Source: Mycolicibacterium confluentis (lineage in GTDB: Bacteria; Actinomycetota; Actinomycetes; Mycobacteriales; Mycobacteriaceae). Taken from it: a DNA stretch of 64,000 bases. Position 1 is the first letter of the stretch. The number at the start of each line of letters is the position of its first letter. The translations under genes were made by a program, and so were the position numbers. The notes below the pieces were generated by a model. The model worked only from the letters and a program-made list of their open reading frames with translations. It ran no database searches and had not been told where the DNA came from. The stretch spans positions 1,984,001 through 2,048,000 of the forward strand of contig NZ_AP022612.1 of the NCBI RefSeq assembly GCF_010729895.1, given 5' to 3'. Positions 18,251 to 28,028 of this stretch are shown piece by piece.

Positions 18251-19095
18251 CGCTCGAACTCCGCGGCCAGCGCGTCACCGTCGATCTTGCCCAGCGCCTC
18301 GTTCATGTCGACCTCGGCGTCGCCGCGCTGCTCCAGGGACGCCACGTACTCGGCGATCTCCTCGTCGTCGGCCGTCATCTCGGTGACCGCCTGCTCCCAC
18401 TCCTCGGCCTGCAGGGGCAGGTCGGCCAGCGGCACCTCGATGTCGAGGACGTCCTCCACGCGGCGCAGCAGCGCCACGGTGGCCTTCGGGTTGGGCGGCT
18501 GGGACACGTAGTGCGGGACGGCGGCCCAGAACGTCACCGCGGGGATGCCCGCGGCCACACAGGCGTCCTGGAAGACGCCCGCGATGCCGGTCGGCCCCTC
18601 GTAACGGGTCTCCTCGAGGCCGAAGTACTTGGCTGAATCCGACGAATAGGCGGCCCCGGACACCGGCACGGGGCGGGTGTGCGGCGTGTCGGCCAGCAGC
18701 GCACCGAGGATCACCACGGTGTCGACGTCGAGTTTCTCGGCGATCGACAGCAGTTCGGCGCAGAAACTGCGCCACCGCATGTTGGGTTCCACCCCGTGCA
18801 TCAGCACGATGTCGCGGTCGCCGCCGGGCGGACGGCAGTGCGAGATCCGCATGGACGGCCACACCAGTTCGCGGGTGACACCGTCAACCTGCCGGATCAC
18901 CGGCCGATTCACCTGGTAGTCGTAGTAGCTCTCATCATCGATCTCGACGATCGTCGAGGCCTCCCAGATGGCATCCAGGTGCTCCAACGCGTCACTGGCC
19001 GCATCACCGGCGTCGTTCCAGCCCTCGAACGCGGCCACGATGATCGTGTTGTGGAGTTCGGGCAGATCTGCTCTGCGGGAATCCGACGGGGTCAC
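18214..19095 (-). CDS. PAC2 family protein
   Basis: A 293-residue protein of the PAC2 (proteasome assembly chaperone 2-like) family. It has the N-terminal AAFEGWNDAGDAASDALEHL motif and a purine nucleoside phosphorylase-like fold pattern (DTVVILGALLADTPHTR). Length and location before metH match M. tuberculosis Rv2125. In eukaryotes PAC2 helps build the 20S core; in actinobacteria such a role is unproven, but the proteasome genes lie 30 kb away in this window. The acidic C-terminal part (QAEEWEQAVTEMTADDEEIAEY) is probably helical. Confidence 0.9.
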   Translation of the reverse strand: MTPSDSRRADLPELHNTIIVAAFEGWNDAGDAASDALEHLDAIWEASTIVEIDDESYYDYQVNRPVIRQVDGVTRELVWPSMRISHCRPPGGDRDIVLMHGVEPNMRWRSFCAELLSIAEKLDVDTVVILGALLADTPHTRPVPVSGAAYSSDSAKYFGLEETRYEGPTGIAGVFQDACVAAGIPAVTFWAAVPHYVSQPPNPKATVALLRRVEDVLDIEVPLADLPLQAEEWEQAVTEMTADDEEIAEYVASLEQRGDAEVDMNEALGKIDGDALAAEFERYLRRRGPGFRG

Positions 19096-19305
19096 TGATC
19101 CAGCGTACGGCCTGTCCGGCGCGGAAGTGGCAACGGGCGCAACGGAGAGAATTGCGTCGTGTGACTACCCTGAATGTGGTCGATCGTGGTGACCGGTTGG
19201 GCGTCCATGCGTCGATGCGTGACAACGTAGACTCGCGGGGTCGAGAGGCGTTGCAACGGATCCCGGATTCTGCCGGTTCCGCCACGCTCGGCGAAGTCAA
19301 GGACG

Positions 19306-19322
19306 CCTTCCGTTATGGAAGG
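19306..19322 (+). promoter_or_regulatory. Hairpin covering the metH ribosome-binding site
   Basis: CCTTCC (19306-19311), loop GTTAT, GGAAGG (19317-19322) form a perfect 6-bp stem. The right arm is the Shine-Dalgarno GGAAGGAG that serves the GTG at 19330. Folding would hide the site. No cobalamin riboswitch motif is apparent in the 230-bp gap upstream; a TAGACT box at 19228 is a possible -10. Confidence 0.45.
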
Positions 19323-19329
19323 AGTGCTC

Positions 19330-22300
19330 GTGCAGGACACTTTCGCGCCCAACATCCGCCCCGACTGCACTGACGAATTGTCGGCTGCACTGCGCGAGCG
19401 GATCCTGGTGATCGACGGCGCGATGGGCACGGCGATCCAGCGAGACCGGCCGGACGAGGCGGGCTACCGCGGCGAGCGGTTCAAGGACTGGGCGAGCCCC
19501 CTTCAGGGCAACAACGACCTGCTGACCCTCACGCAGCCGCACATCATCTCCGGCATCCACCGCGAGTACCTCGCGGCCGGCGCCGACATCCTCGAGACCA
19601 ACACGTTCAATGCGAACGCCGTCTCGCTCTCCGACTACGACATGGCGGAGCTGAGCTACGAGCTGAACTACGCCGGAGCCGCTCTGGCCCGCACAGCCTG
19701 CGACGAGTTCAGCACCCCCGACAAGCCCCGCTACGTCGCCGGCGCGCTGGGGCCGACGACGCGGACCGCGTCGATCTCGCCGGACGTCAACGATCCCGGC
19801 GCCCGCAACGTCTCGTACGACCAGCTGGTCGCCGCCTACAGCGACGCCGCCCGCGGCCTGGTCGACGGGGGTGCCGACCTCCTCATCGTCGAGACGATCT
19901 TCGACACGCTGAACGCCAAGGCCGCGGTGTTCGCCATCGAGACGCTGTTCGAGGAGCGCGGACGCCGCTGGCCGGTGATCATCTCGGGCACCATCACCGA
20001 CGCGTCCGGGCGGACCCTGTCCGGTCAGGTCACCGAGGCGTTCTGGAACTCGATCCGGCACGCCAGGCCGCTGGCGGTCGGCCTCAACTGCGCCCTGGGC
20101 GCGCCCGAGATGAGGCCGTACCTCGCCGAGATGTCGCGGATCGCCGACACCTTCGTCTCCTGCTACCCGAATGCGGGCCTGCCCAACGCGTTCGGCGAGT
20201 ACGACGAGTCCCCGAAGCGTCAGGCGGGCTACGTCGCGGACTTCGTCGAGGCCGGACTGGTCAACATGGTCGGCGGCTGCTGCGGAACGGCGCCGGCGCA
20301 CATCGCCGAGATCGCCAAGGTCGTCGAGGGCAAGCCGCCGCGTGAGGTGCCCAAGATTCCGGTGGCCACCCGGCTGGCCGGCCTGGAGCCACTGAACATC
20401 ACCGACGAGTCCCTGTTCGTCAACATCGGTGAGCGCACCAACATCACCGGCTCGGCCCGGTTCCGCAACCTGATCAAGGCCGAGGACTACGACACCGCCC
20501 TGTCAGTGGCCCTGCAGCAGGTCGAGGTCGGTGCGCAGGTCATCGACATCAACATGGACGAGGGCATGATCGACGGCGTCGCCGCGATGGACCGGTTCAC
20601 CAAGCTGATCGCGGCCGAACCGGACATCAGCCGCGTCCCGGTGATGATCGACTCCTCCAAGTGGGAGGTCATCGAGGCGGGCCTGAAGAACGTGCAGGGC
20701 AAGCCGATCGTGAACTCGATCTCGCTGAAAGAGGGCGAGGAGAAGTTCGTCCGCGAAGCCCGGCTGTGCCGCAAGTACGGCGCCGCCGTCGTGGTGATGG
20801 CCTTCGACGAGCAGGGGCAGGCCGACAACCTGGAGCGCCGCAAGGAGATCTGCGGGCGCGCGTACCGGATCCTGACCGAAGAGGTCGGCTTCCCGGCCGA
20901 GGACATCATCTTCGACCCGAACTGCTTCGCGTTGGCCACCGGCATCGAGGAGCATGCGACCTACGGCATCGACTTCATCAACGCCTGCGCGTGGATCAAG
21001 GCGAACCTGCCGGGCGTGCACATCTCCGGCGGCATCTCCAACGTGTCGTTCTCGTTCCGGGGTAACAACCCGGTCCGCGAGGCCATCCACGCGGTGTTCC
21101 TTTTCCACGCCATCAGGGCCGGCCTGGACATGGGCATCGTGAATGCCGGTGCGCTGGTGCCCTACGACTCGATCGATCCCGAACTGCGGGACCGCATCGA
21201 GGACGTCGTGCTGAACCGGCGCGAGGATGCCGCCGAGCGTCTCCTGGAGATCGCCGAACGCTTCAACAAGACGGAGAAGGGCGAGGATCCCGCCGCGGCT
21301 GAATGGCGCAGCCTTCCGGTCCGCGAGCGGATCACGCACGCGCTGGTGAAGGGGATGGACGCCCACGTCGACGCCGACACCGAGGAACTGCGAGCCGAGA
21401 TCGCCGCCGCCGGAGGGCGGCCGATCGAGGTGATCGAGGGCCCGCTGATGGACGGCATGAACGTCGTCGGCGACCTGTTCGGCGCGGGCAAGATGTTCCT
21501 GCCGCAGGTGGTGAAGTCGGCCCGCGTGATGAAGAAGGCCGTGGCCTACCTGCTGCCGTTCATCGAGGCGGAGAAGGAAGCCTCCGGTGTCGCGGCGACC
21601 AAGGACACCAACGGCACGATCATCATGGCGACTGTCAAGGGCGACGTCCATGACATCGGCAAGAACATCGTCGGAGTCGTTCTGCAGTGCAACAACTTCG
21701 AGGTCATCGACCTCGGTGTGATGGTGCCTGCGCAGAAGATCCTGGACGCGGTCAAGGAGCACAACGCCGACATCGTCGGCCTGTCCGGCCTGATCACCCC
21801 GTCGCTGGACGAGATGGTCAACTTCGCCGTCGAGATGGAACGCCAGGGGCTCGAGATCCCGCTGCTGATCGGTGGCGCGACCACGTCGCGCGCCCACACG
21901 GCGGTGAAGGTGGCGCCGCGTCGCAGCGGTCCCGTGGTCTGGGTCAAAGATGCCTCGCGTTCCGTTCCCGTGGCCGCGGCGCTGCTGGACGACCGGCAGC
22001 GGCCGGCCCTGCTGGAGGCGACGGAGAAGGACTACGCATCCCTGCGGGAACGGCATGCCGAGAAGAACGAGCGGCCGATGCTCACGCTGGAGAAGGCCCG
22101 GGCGAACCGGACGCCGGTCGAGTGGGAGGGCTACACGCCCCCGGTGCCCGCGGTCGGCACGGGAGTCCGGGAGTTTCTGGACTACGACCTCGCCGAACTG
22201 CGCGAGTACATCGACTGGCAGCCGTTCTTCAACGCCTGGGAGATGAAGGGCCGCTTCCCGGACATCCTCAACAACCCGGCCTCGGGTGAGGCGGCGCGCA

Positions 22301-23067
22301 AGCTCTACGACGACGCGCAGGAGATGCTCGACACCGCGATCAAGGAGAAATGGCTGACGGCCAACGGGGTGATCGGATTCTTCTGTGCCAACGCCGTCGG
22401 CGACGACATCGAGGTCTACACCGACGAGACCCGGTCCGAGGTGCTGACGACGCTGCACAACCTGCGCCAGCAGGGCGAGCACCGCGACGGCATTCCGAAC
22501 CGCTCGCTGGGTGACTTCATCGCGCCCAAGGAGACCGGCCTGGCCGACTACGTGGGCGCGTTCGCCGTCACCGCGGGGCTCGGCAGCCAGGACAAGATCA
22601 TGGAGTTCAAGGCGGCGCACGACGACTACAGCGCGATCCTGCTGGAGTCGCTTGCCGACCGGTTGGCCGAGGCGTTCGCCGAACGGATGCATCAGCGGGT
22701 GCGCCAGGAGTTCTGGGGATACCAGCCCGAGGAGCAGCTGGACAACGAGGAACTCATCAGGGAGCGCTACGTCGGGATCCGCCCGGCCCCCGGCTATCCG
22801 GCCTGCCCGGAGCACACCGAGAAGGCGACGCTGTTCGACCTGTTGGACGTGACGAAACGGACCGGTATCGAGCTGACCGAGTCGATGGCGATGTGGCCGG
22901 GGGCCGCCGTCAGCGGCTGGTACTTCTCGCACCCGCAGTCGCAGTACTTCGTCGTCGGCCGGCTGGCACAGGACCAGGTCGCCGACTACGCACGGCGCAA
23001 GGGCTGGACCCTGCAGGAGGCCGAGCGTTGGCTGGCGCCGAACCTGGGCTACAACCCCGAGGACTGA
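19330..23067 (+). CDS. metH: Methionine synthase, cobalamin-dependent
   Basis: A 1245-residue modular enzyme that methylates homocysteine from 5-methyltetrahydrofolate through cobalamin. Domains in order: homocysteine-binding (about 20-330, zinc cysteines in GLNCALGA near 252 and GGCCGTAP near 316), folate-binding (about 350-640), cobalamin cap (about 660-760), B12-binding with DVHDIGKN near 772, and the SAM-binding activation domain (about 930-1240, [17 protein letters not shown]). Everything needed for the full cycle is present. GTG at 19330 is favoured over ATG 19315 and GTG 19324 because GGAAGGAG lies 5 nt before it. M. tuberculosis Rv2124c is equivalent. Confidence 0.97.
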   Translation: MQDTFAPNIRPDCTDELSAALRERILVIDGAMGTAIQRDRPDEAGYRGERFKDWASPLQGNNDLLTLTQPHIISGIHREYLAAGADILETNTFNANAVSLSDYDMAELSYELNYAGAALARTACDEFSTPDKPRYVAGALGPTTRTASISPDVNDPGARNVSYDQLVAAYSDAARGLVDGGADLLIVETIFDTLNAKAAVFAIETLFEERGRRWPVIISGTITDASGRTLSGQVTEAFWNSIRHARPLAVGLNCALGAPEMRPYLAEMSRIADTFVSCYPNAGLPNAFGEYDESPKRQAGYVADFVEAGLVNMVGGCCGTAPAHIAEIAKVVEGKPPREVPKIPVATRLAGLEPLNITDESLFVNIGERTNITGSARFRNLIKAEDYDTALSVALQQVEVGAQVIDINMDEGMIDGVAAMDRFTKLIAAEPDISRVPVMIDSSKWEVIEAGLKNVQGKPIVNSISLKEGEEKFVREARLCRKYGAAVVVMAFDEQGQADNLERRKEICGRAYRILTEEVGFPAEDIIFDPNCFALATGIEEHATYGIDFINACAWIKANLPGVHISGGISNVSFSFRGNNPVREAIHAVFLFHAIRAGLDMGIVNAGALVPYDSIDPELRDRIEDVVLNRREDAAERLLEIAERFNKTEKGEDPAAAEWRSLPVRERITHALVKGMDAHVDADTEELRAEIAAAGGRPIEVIEGPLMDGMNVVGDLFGAGKMFLPQVVKSARVMKKAVAYLLPFIEAEKEASGVAATKDTNGTIIMATVKGDVHDIGKNIVGVVLQCNNFEVIDLGVMVPAQKILDAVKEHNADIVGLSGLITPSLDEMVNFAVEMERQGLEIPLLIGGATTSRAHTAVKVAPRRSGPVVWVKDASRSVPVAAALLDDRQRPALLEATEKDYASLRERHAEKNERPMLTLEKARANRTPVEWEGYTPPVPAVGTGVREFLDYDLAELREYIDWQPFFNAWEMKGRFPDILNNPASGEAARKLYDDAQEMLDTAIKEKWLTANGVIGFFCANAVGDDIEVYTDETRSEVLTTLHNLRQQGEHRDGIPNRSLGDFIAPKETGLADYVGAFAVTAGLGSQDKIMEFKAAHDDYSAILLESLADRLAEAFAERMHQRVRQEFWGYQPEEQLDNEELIRERYVGIRPAPGYPACPEHTEKATLFDLLDVTKRTGIELTESMAMWPGAAVSGWYFSHPQSQYFVVGRLAQDQVADYARRKGWTLQEAERWLAPNLGYNPED

Positions 23068-23164
23068 GACTTCGCGAGCTGCTGTGGCGCCCGTTGCCGC
23101 GGCGTGAGAAGTGACCCAGGCCACAGGATTTCGGCTCAGTCCCAGATTTTGAGAGAATGGCACC

Positions 23165-23845
23165 ATGCGTGCGGTGTTGTGGGACATGGATGGCACGCTC
23201 GTCGACTCCGAAAAGCTGTGGGATCTCGGCATTCAGGAGCTCTACCGGCGCCATGACCGCGAGTTGCCTGCCGAGGTTCGCACCGCGACCGTCGGCGGGT
23301 CTGCGGAGACGGTCATGGACATCGTCTACGCCGACCTCGGGTTGAACCCCGACCCGGACCACATGGCCCAGACCGCCGACTGGCTGCACGAGTACGTCGG
23401 TGAGCTGTTCGCGACCGGCCTGCCGTGGTGCGCGGGGGCCAAGGAGATGCTGGACCAGTTGCTGGCGGCGGACATCCCGATGGGGTTGGTGACCAACACC
23501 CGCCGCGACCTCACCGAGAAGGCGCTCGACAGCATTGGCCGCCACTACTTTTCGGTGTCGGTGTGCGCCGACGAGGTGCCCAGCGGCAAGCCCGCCCCCG
23601 ACCCGTACCTGCGCGCCGCCCAACTGCTCGGGCTGAACCCAGCCGACTGCCTGGCCATCGAGGACTCGCTGATCGGGTCCGAGGCGGCCGTGCTCGCGGG
23701 CTGCGCAGTCCTGGTCATCCCCAACGACATCGAGGTGCCGACGAGCGCGCGGCGCCGTCGTGTCGACACACTGGATCAGCTCACACCCGCAGACCTGCGC
23801 GCGGTGCACACCGAGATCGGCGACCTGACCGAGCGCAGCGCCTGA
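23165..23845 (+). CDS. HAD-family hydrolase (HAD-IA, phosphatase/phosphomutase-like)
   Basis: A 226-residue haloacid dehalogenase-type hydrolase. Motif I is DMDGTLVDSEKLWD (Asp nucleophile at residue 8), motif II is VTNTRRDL, motif III is the Lys in SGKPAPDPYL, and motif IV is AIEDSLIGSEAAVLAG. A helical cap follows motif I. It probably dephosphorylates a small sugar phosphate; the substrate is open. GAGAAT ends 6 nt before the ATG, so it may be leaderless. It lies 97 bp after metH on the same strand. Confidence 0.88.
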   Translation: MRAVLWDMDGTLVDSEKLWDLGIQELYRRHDRELPAEVRTATVGGSAETVMDIVYADLGLNPDPDHMAQTADWLHEYVGELFATGLPWCAGAKEMLDQLLAADIPMGLVTNTRRDLTEKALDSIGRHYFSVSVCADEVPSGKPAPDPYLRAAQLLGLNPADCLAIEDSLIGSEAAVLAGCAVLVIPNDIEVPTSARRRRVDTLDQLTPADLRAVHTEIGDLTERSA

Positions 23846-23913
23846 CCGCCGTCAAGATCAAGCTGAGTTTTTCCCTCGTCTAGACGGGCGCTGTCTTCGT
23901 ACTGTTGCCCGTC

Positions 23914-25281
23914 GTGACCGGAGAATCCCCGCTGACTCGCCCACTGACTCGGCGACGCGCCCTGCAACTGCTCGGCCTCGCGGGCGGCGCGGCCGCGCTC
24001 GCACCTGCGCTCGCCGCCTGCGGATCGTCAGGCAGCGCCAACACATTGGCCGCCGACGCCCCAGTGGCGGGCAGATTCGAGGGCGTCACCCTCAAACTGC
24101 TCGTCAACCAGCCCCACGTGACATCGTTCCGCGACATCCTCGCGCCCGCCTGGAACAAGGAGACCGGCGGCACCCTCGAGGTCACCGCCGCACCCTACGA
24201 TCAGCTCACCAGCAAGCAGATCCTCGATGTCCAAAGCGGCACAGGTGAATTCGACGTCTTCGACTACTTCTACTTCGGCCTCGGCGATCTCGTGGACGCT
24301 GGCGCGCTGGTCGACGTCACCGATTGGATCGACACCAACACATCCGCGATCGGCGTCGACGGCTACCTGCCGTCGATCTACGACCCGTACACGCTGCTGG
24401 ACGGCAAGCGCTGGGGACTGCCGTACGACGGCGACATCCACATCCTGTTCTACAACGCCGAACTGCTGGAACGGCACCGCCTCCAACCGCCCACCACATG
24501 GGACGAGTACGACGAGATCGCGGCCAAGATCACCAAGGACTCGCGCGGGGCGGCCTACGGGGCGATCGTCTCCGGACAGCAGGTGCCGATGATCCTGGGC
24601 TGCTCGTACATCAACCGGCTGACCGGTTACGGAGGCAACCTCGTGGACGCGAACGGCAGGCCGGAGTTGACGTCGGACGCCTCGATTGCTGCCCTGCGCC
24701 ACCTCGTGGACGTCGCGCCGGTGGCTCTGCCCACACCGCTGCAGATCGGCTTCGACCAGGCCAACCAGTCGTTCCTGAGCGGTCAGGGGGCACTGCTGGA
24801 CACGTGGACCGATATGGCCCTGCGTGCCGAGGACCCGACGGCGTCGAAGATCGCCGGACGGTGGGGCGCGGTGTCGCTGCCGGTCGGGGGCACCAACAAG
24901 ACGCCACGCACCGCGTTGGATGCGGGCTTCGGCCTGGGCATCTCGACGGCATCGAAGAACACCGAGGCCGCCGCGGCGTTCCTGAACTGGGCCACGGCCG
25001 CACCGCAGAACCTGGCTGTGTCGTCGACCGCGGGCGCCGGCATCGACCCCGTGCGCGGTGAGGTGCTGGACTCCGACGGTTACGCCAAGGTCGTCACCTT
25101 GGCCATCGAGCCCATTCGCGAAGGCCTGCACGGTGATCCGCTGGTGTGGCCCAAGGCCAACGGCGCGCCGAAGCTGCTGCAGGATCTGGTCGATCAGCTC
25201 GCGCTGGCGATCGCCGGGAGTCAGACTGTCGAACAGTCGCTCGAGAATGCGCAGACCAGCTGGGAGAACGCCGCGACATGA
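23914..25281 (+). CDS. ABC transporter substrate-binding lipoprotein, Tat-exported (family 1)
   Basis: A 455-residue extracellular solute-binding protein of the family 1 type that serves CUT1 importers. The N-terminus carries a twin-arginine signal (LTRRRALQLLGLAGG) and a lipobox ALAAC with Cys36, so it should be folded in the cytoplasm, exported by Tat and lipid-anchored. GTG 23914 is chosen; a TTG at 23905 is also in frame. It starts a cluster whose next four genes all overlap by start-stop codons. Family 1 proteins usually bind sugars, but the monooxygenase downstream points to another ligand. Confidence 0.88.
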   Translation: MTGESPLTRPLTRRRALQLLGLAGGAAALAPALAACGSSGSANTLAADAPVAGRFEGVTLKLLVNQPHVTSFRDILAPAWNKETGGTLEVTAAPYDQLTSKQILDVQSGTGEFDVFDYFYFGLGDLVDAGALVDVTDWIDTNTSAIGVDGYLPSIYDPYTLLDGKRWGLPYDGDIHILFYNAELLERHRLQPPTTWDEYDEIAAKITKDSRGAAYGAIVSGQQVPMILGCSYINRLTGYGGNLVDANGRPELTSDASIAALRHLVDVAPVALPTPLQIGFDQANQSFLSGQGALLDTWTDMALRAEDPTASKIAGRWGAVSLPVGGTNKTPRTALDAGFGLGISTASKNTEAAAAFLNWATAAPQNLAVSSTAGAGIDPVRGEVLDSDGYAKVVTLAIEPIREGLHGDPLVWPKANGAPKLLQDLVDQLALAIAGSQTVEQSLENAQTSWENAAT

Positions 25282-26150
25282 CGCGTCGCGTCCCGCTGTG
25301 GCTGGCTCTGCCCGCCGTCGCAGGACTGGTGCTGTTTCTGGTCTATCCCACCGGTTACCTGGTGGCGTTGGCACTGACCGACTCATCGCTGGCCCACCCC
25401 CTGCGTGCGTTCAGCGGCGGGGACAACTTCCAGACCGCGTTCGCCGCGCCCGCCTTCGTGCCGTCGCTGTGGCGGTCGACGCTGTTCGCCGTGGTCGCCG
25501 CGGCGGCCACCACGGGCCTCGGCCTGACCCTGGCCCTGCTGCTGCGGGCCCGCGGGGCCCGATTCGGCGCCGTGGGGGCACTGCTGCTGTTGCCGCTGGT
25601 CACCGCGCCCGTGCTCATTGGGGTCGCGTGGAAACTGCTGCTGGCGCCGGTCGGCGGCGGGTTGGCCGATGTGTTCTCGGCGGTGGGCCTGCCCGGCTTC
25701 AACCCGTTGGGTTCGGGCGTCGGCGCGTTCGCGGGGGTGCTGCTCATCCACATCTGGCAATGGACGCCGTTCGCGACGCTGATCCTGTTCGCGGCCCTGG
25801 GTGTGGTGCGGCCCGAACTGCAGGAGTCGGCACGCATCGACGGTGCGGGACCGTGGCGCACGTTCACCACGGTGACCTGGCCTGCGATCGCGCCGACCGC
25901 GTGGGCGGTCCTGGTGCTGGAACTGGTGATTGGGTTCAAGGTGTTCGACCTGATCGTCGTGATCACCTCGGGCGGACCGGGATTCGCAACGACGCTGTCG
26001 CCGTACCTGATCTATCAGACCGGTCTGCGGGGCAGCTTCGACATGGGCGCTGCCGCCGCGCAGACCCTGGTGTTCGCCCTGGTGGTCGGGGCGGTCGCCA
26101 CGGTGCTCACCGCGGCGCGGGCGCGGTCGGTCAAGGGGGAGCGGTCATGA
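25278..26150 (+). CDS. ABC transporter permease, MalF-like (CUT1)
   Basis: A 290-residue inner-membrane permease with six predicted helices and the cytoplasmic EAA loop (ESARIDGAGPWRTFTTVTWP) that docks on the ATPase. It begins inside the stop of the binding-protein gene (ATGA) and ends overlapping the next permease (ATGA), so the transporter subunits should be made in equal amounts. Confidence 0.93.
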   Translation: MTRRVPLWLALPAVAGLVLFLVYPTGYLVALALTDSSLAHPLRAFSGGDNFQTAFAAPAFVPSLWRSTLFAVVAAAATTGLGLTLALLLRARGARFGAVGALLLLPLVTAPVLIGVAWKLLLAPVGGGLADVFSAVGLPGFNPLGSGVGAFAGVLLIHIWQWTPFATLILFAALGVVRPELQESARIDGAGPWRTFTTVTWPAIAPTAWAVLVLELVIGFKVFDLIVVITSGGPGFATTLSPYLIYQTGLRGSFDMGAAAAQTLVFALVVGAVATVLTAARARSVKGERS

Positions 26151-26950
26151 CGCGCCGCAGTCTGATCCGCGTCACGTTGGCGGCTGTCGTGCTGATCGTG
26201 CTGCTGCCGATCGGCTACCTGGTGTCGCTGTCGGTGCGTCCGCCCGGCGACGTGCTCAATTCGAGCCTGTGGCCGCAGGAGTGGACCACGTCGAACTTCA
26301 CCTCGGTGTTCGACACCATCGCGCTGGGCACGATGCTGCGGAACTCGTGGGTGTCGGCGGTGGGGGCCGCGCTGCTCGCGGTCGCGATCGCGACGCCCGC
26401 AGCGTATTTCACCGCACGCCGATTCAACGGCGAACGGTTGTTGACCGCGCTGCTGGCCAGTTACTGCGCCCCGCCCATCGTGGCGATCATCCCGCTGTTC
26501 TTCCTGTTGCGAAACCTGGGACTGACCAACAACGTCGGGGGTCTGATCCTGGTCAACGGCATCGCCAGCGTCCCCGTCGCGGCGTGGCTGCTCGACGGTT
26601 TCGTCCGCCGCATCCCCGTCGAGATCGATGAGGCCGCCGTGATCGACGGCCTGTCGGTGGCCGCGGCGTTCCGGCGGGCCGTGCTGCCGTTGCTGTGGCC
26701 CGGCATCGTGGCCGCGCTGCTGGTGGTGTTCTTCCTGTCCTACAACGATTTCCTGTTCGCCGTGTACCTCGCCGTGACGAAAGAGAGCCAGACCTTGACC
26801 GTCGGACTGTCGCTGTTCCAGGGCGACCGCAATGTGCAGTTCGGTCAGCAGGCCGCCGCCGGACTGCTCGGCATCCTGCCGGTCTACGTGCTGGCGCTTG
26901 CGGCGCAACGCTTCCTGGTGGGCGGACTGACCACGGGGGCCACGAAGTGA
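26147..26950 (+). CDS. ABC transporter permease, MalG-like (CUT1)
   Basis: A 267-residue second permease with six predicted helices. The EAA loop is EIDEAAVIDGLSVAAAFRRA, followed by a proline-rich turn. It pairs with the MalF-like subunit as a heterodimer. The stop overlaps the GTG of the ATPase gene (GTGA). Confidence 0.93.
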   Translation: MTRRSLIRVTLAAVVLIVLLPIGYLVSLSVRPPGDVLNSSLWPQEWTTSNFTSVFDTIALGTMLRNSWVSAVGAALLAVAIATPAAYFTARRFNGERLLTALLASYCAPPIVAIIPLFFLLRNLGLTNNVGGLILVNGIASVPVAAWLLDGFVRRIPVEIDEAAVIDGLSVAAAFRRAVLPLLWPGIVAALLVVFFLSYNDFLFAVYLAVTKESQTLTVGLSLFQGDRNVQFGQQAAAGLLGILPVYVLALAAQRFLVGGLTTGATK

Positions 26951-28008
26951 CCGCGGTCGAACTCGAGGGAATCAGCAAGAGTTTCGGCGGTGCGCCGGTG
27001 GTCGACGATCTGAGCCTGACGCTGCCGGACGGTTCGCTGACCGTGCTCGTCGGCCCGTCTGGCTGCGGAAAGTCCACCACGCTTCGGATTCTCGCGGGCC
27101 TCGAGGATGCCGACGCGGGAACGGTGCGCATCGGGGACCGCGATGTCACCCGTGCGACCCCGCGTGAGCGCGACATCGCGATGGTCTTTCAGAACTACGC
27201 GCTGTACCCACATCTGAGCGTCCAGCGCAACATCGAGTTCCCGCTGCGTAACGCGGGCGTGGGACGGTCCGACGCCGCCGAACGGGCCCGTAGAGCGGCC
27301 GAACGGGTCGGCATCACCGCACTGCTCGACCGCAAGCCCCGCCAACTTTCGGGCGGGCAGCAGCAGCGCGTCGCCATCGCCCGCGCGCTGGTGCGCACAC
27401 CGTCGGTGTTCCTGTTCGACGAGCCCCTGAGCAACCTCGACGCCAAACTGCGGGTCGAACTGCGTTCCGAGATTCGGCGCCTGCAGCAGGAATTGGGCAT
27501 CACCGCTCTGTACGTCACGCACGATCAGGAGGAGGCGATGACGATCGCCGACCAACTCGTGGTGCTCGACGCCGGCCGGATCGCGCAACGCGGCACCCCG
27601 GAGGAGTTGTACCGGCGCCCCTCGAATACGTTCGTCGCGGGCTTCATCGGGTCACCGAGCGCCAACCTGATCGAGGGACAGGTGCGCGCCGGCCGGTTCG
27701 CTGCCGACGGGCTGGACTGGCCGGTCGCCGCACAGGACGGCACCGTGACATTCGGTGTGCGCCCCGAAGATCTGGTGATCGAACCCGCCGAGGACGGCAA
27801 CGGCCGGATCGAACTCGTCGAACTGCTCGGGCCGCGTTATGTCGTGATCGTCGAGATCGGGCCCCGGCGGCTGACCGCGGTGGTGGAGGCCGCGGTGGTG
27901 GCGGGGTGGAGCGCCCCGGCCGAACCGGGGACTTCCGTCCGGGTCACGGTACGCCCCAGCCGTGAGCACCTGTTCGACACCGCGGGCGAACGGCTCACCA
28001 CCCCATGA
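26947..28008 (+). CDS. ABC transporter ATP-binding protein, MalK/UgpC-like
   Basis: A 353-residue ATPase. Walker A GPSGCGKST is near residue 37, the Q loop is FQNYALYPH, the signature LSGGQQQR near 134, Walker B VFLFDEPLSNLDAK near 155 and the H-loop is THDQEEA. The C-terminal 120 residues form the TOBE/OB regulatory domain of CUT1 ATPases (FGVRPEDLVIEP). The start is a GTG overlapping the permease stop. The stop overlaps an ATG at 28005; the DszC-like gene more likely starts at 28029. Confidence 0.94.
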   Translation: MTAVELEGISKSFGGAPVVDDLSLTLPDGSLTVLVGPSGCGKSTTLRILAGLEDADAGTVRIGDRDVTRATPRERDIAMVFQNYALYPHLSVQRNIEFPLRNAGVGRSDAAERARRAAERVGITALLDRKPRQLSGGQQQRVAIARALVRTPSVFLFDEPLSNLDAKLRVELRSEIRRLQQELGITALYVTHDQEEAMTIADQLVVLDAGRIAQRGTPEELYRRPSNTFVAGFIGSPSANLIEGQVRAGRFAADGLDWPVAAQDGTVTFGVRPEDLVIEPAEDGNGRIELVELLGPRYVVIVEIGPRRLTAVVEAAVVAGWSAPAEPGTSVRVTVRPSREHLFDTAGERLTTP

Positions 28009-28028
28009 CGATTGAAGAGGAGAGACCG

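Noticed and set aside
19096..19329. Possible cobalamin riboswitch upstream of metH.
   Set aside because: No B12-box-like conserved core was recognised and the gap is short; only the SD hairpin is supported.
20503..23232. A 909-codon open frame antisense to metH.
   Set aside because: High GC gives long antisense frames; no domain is seen and metH on the other strand is unmistakable.
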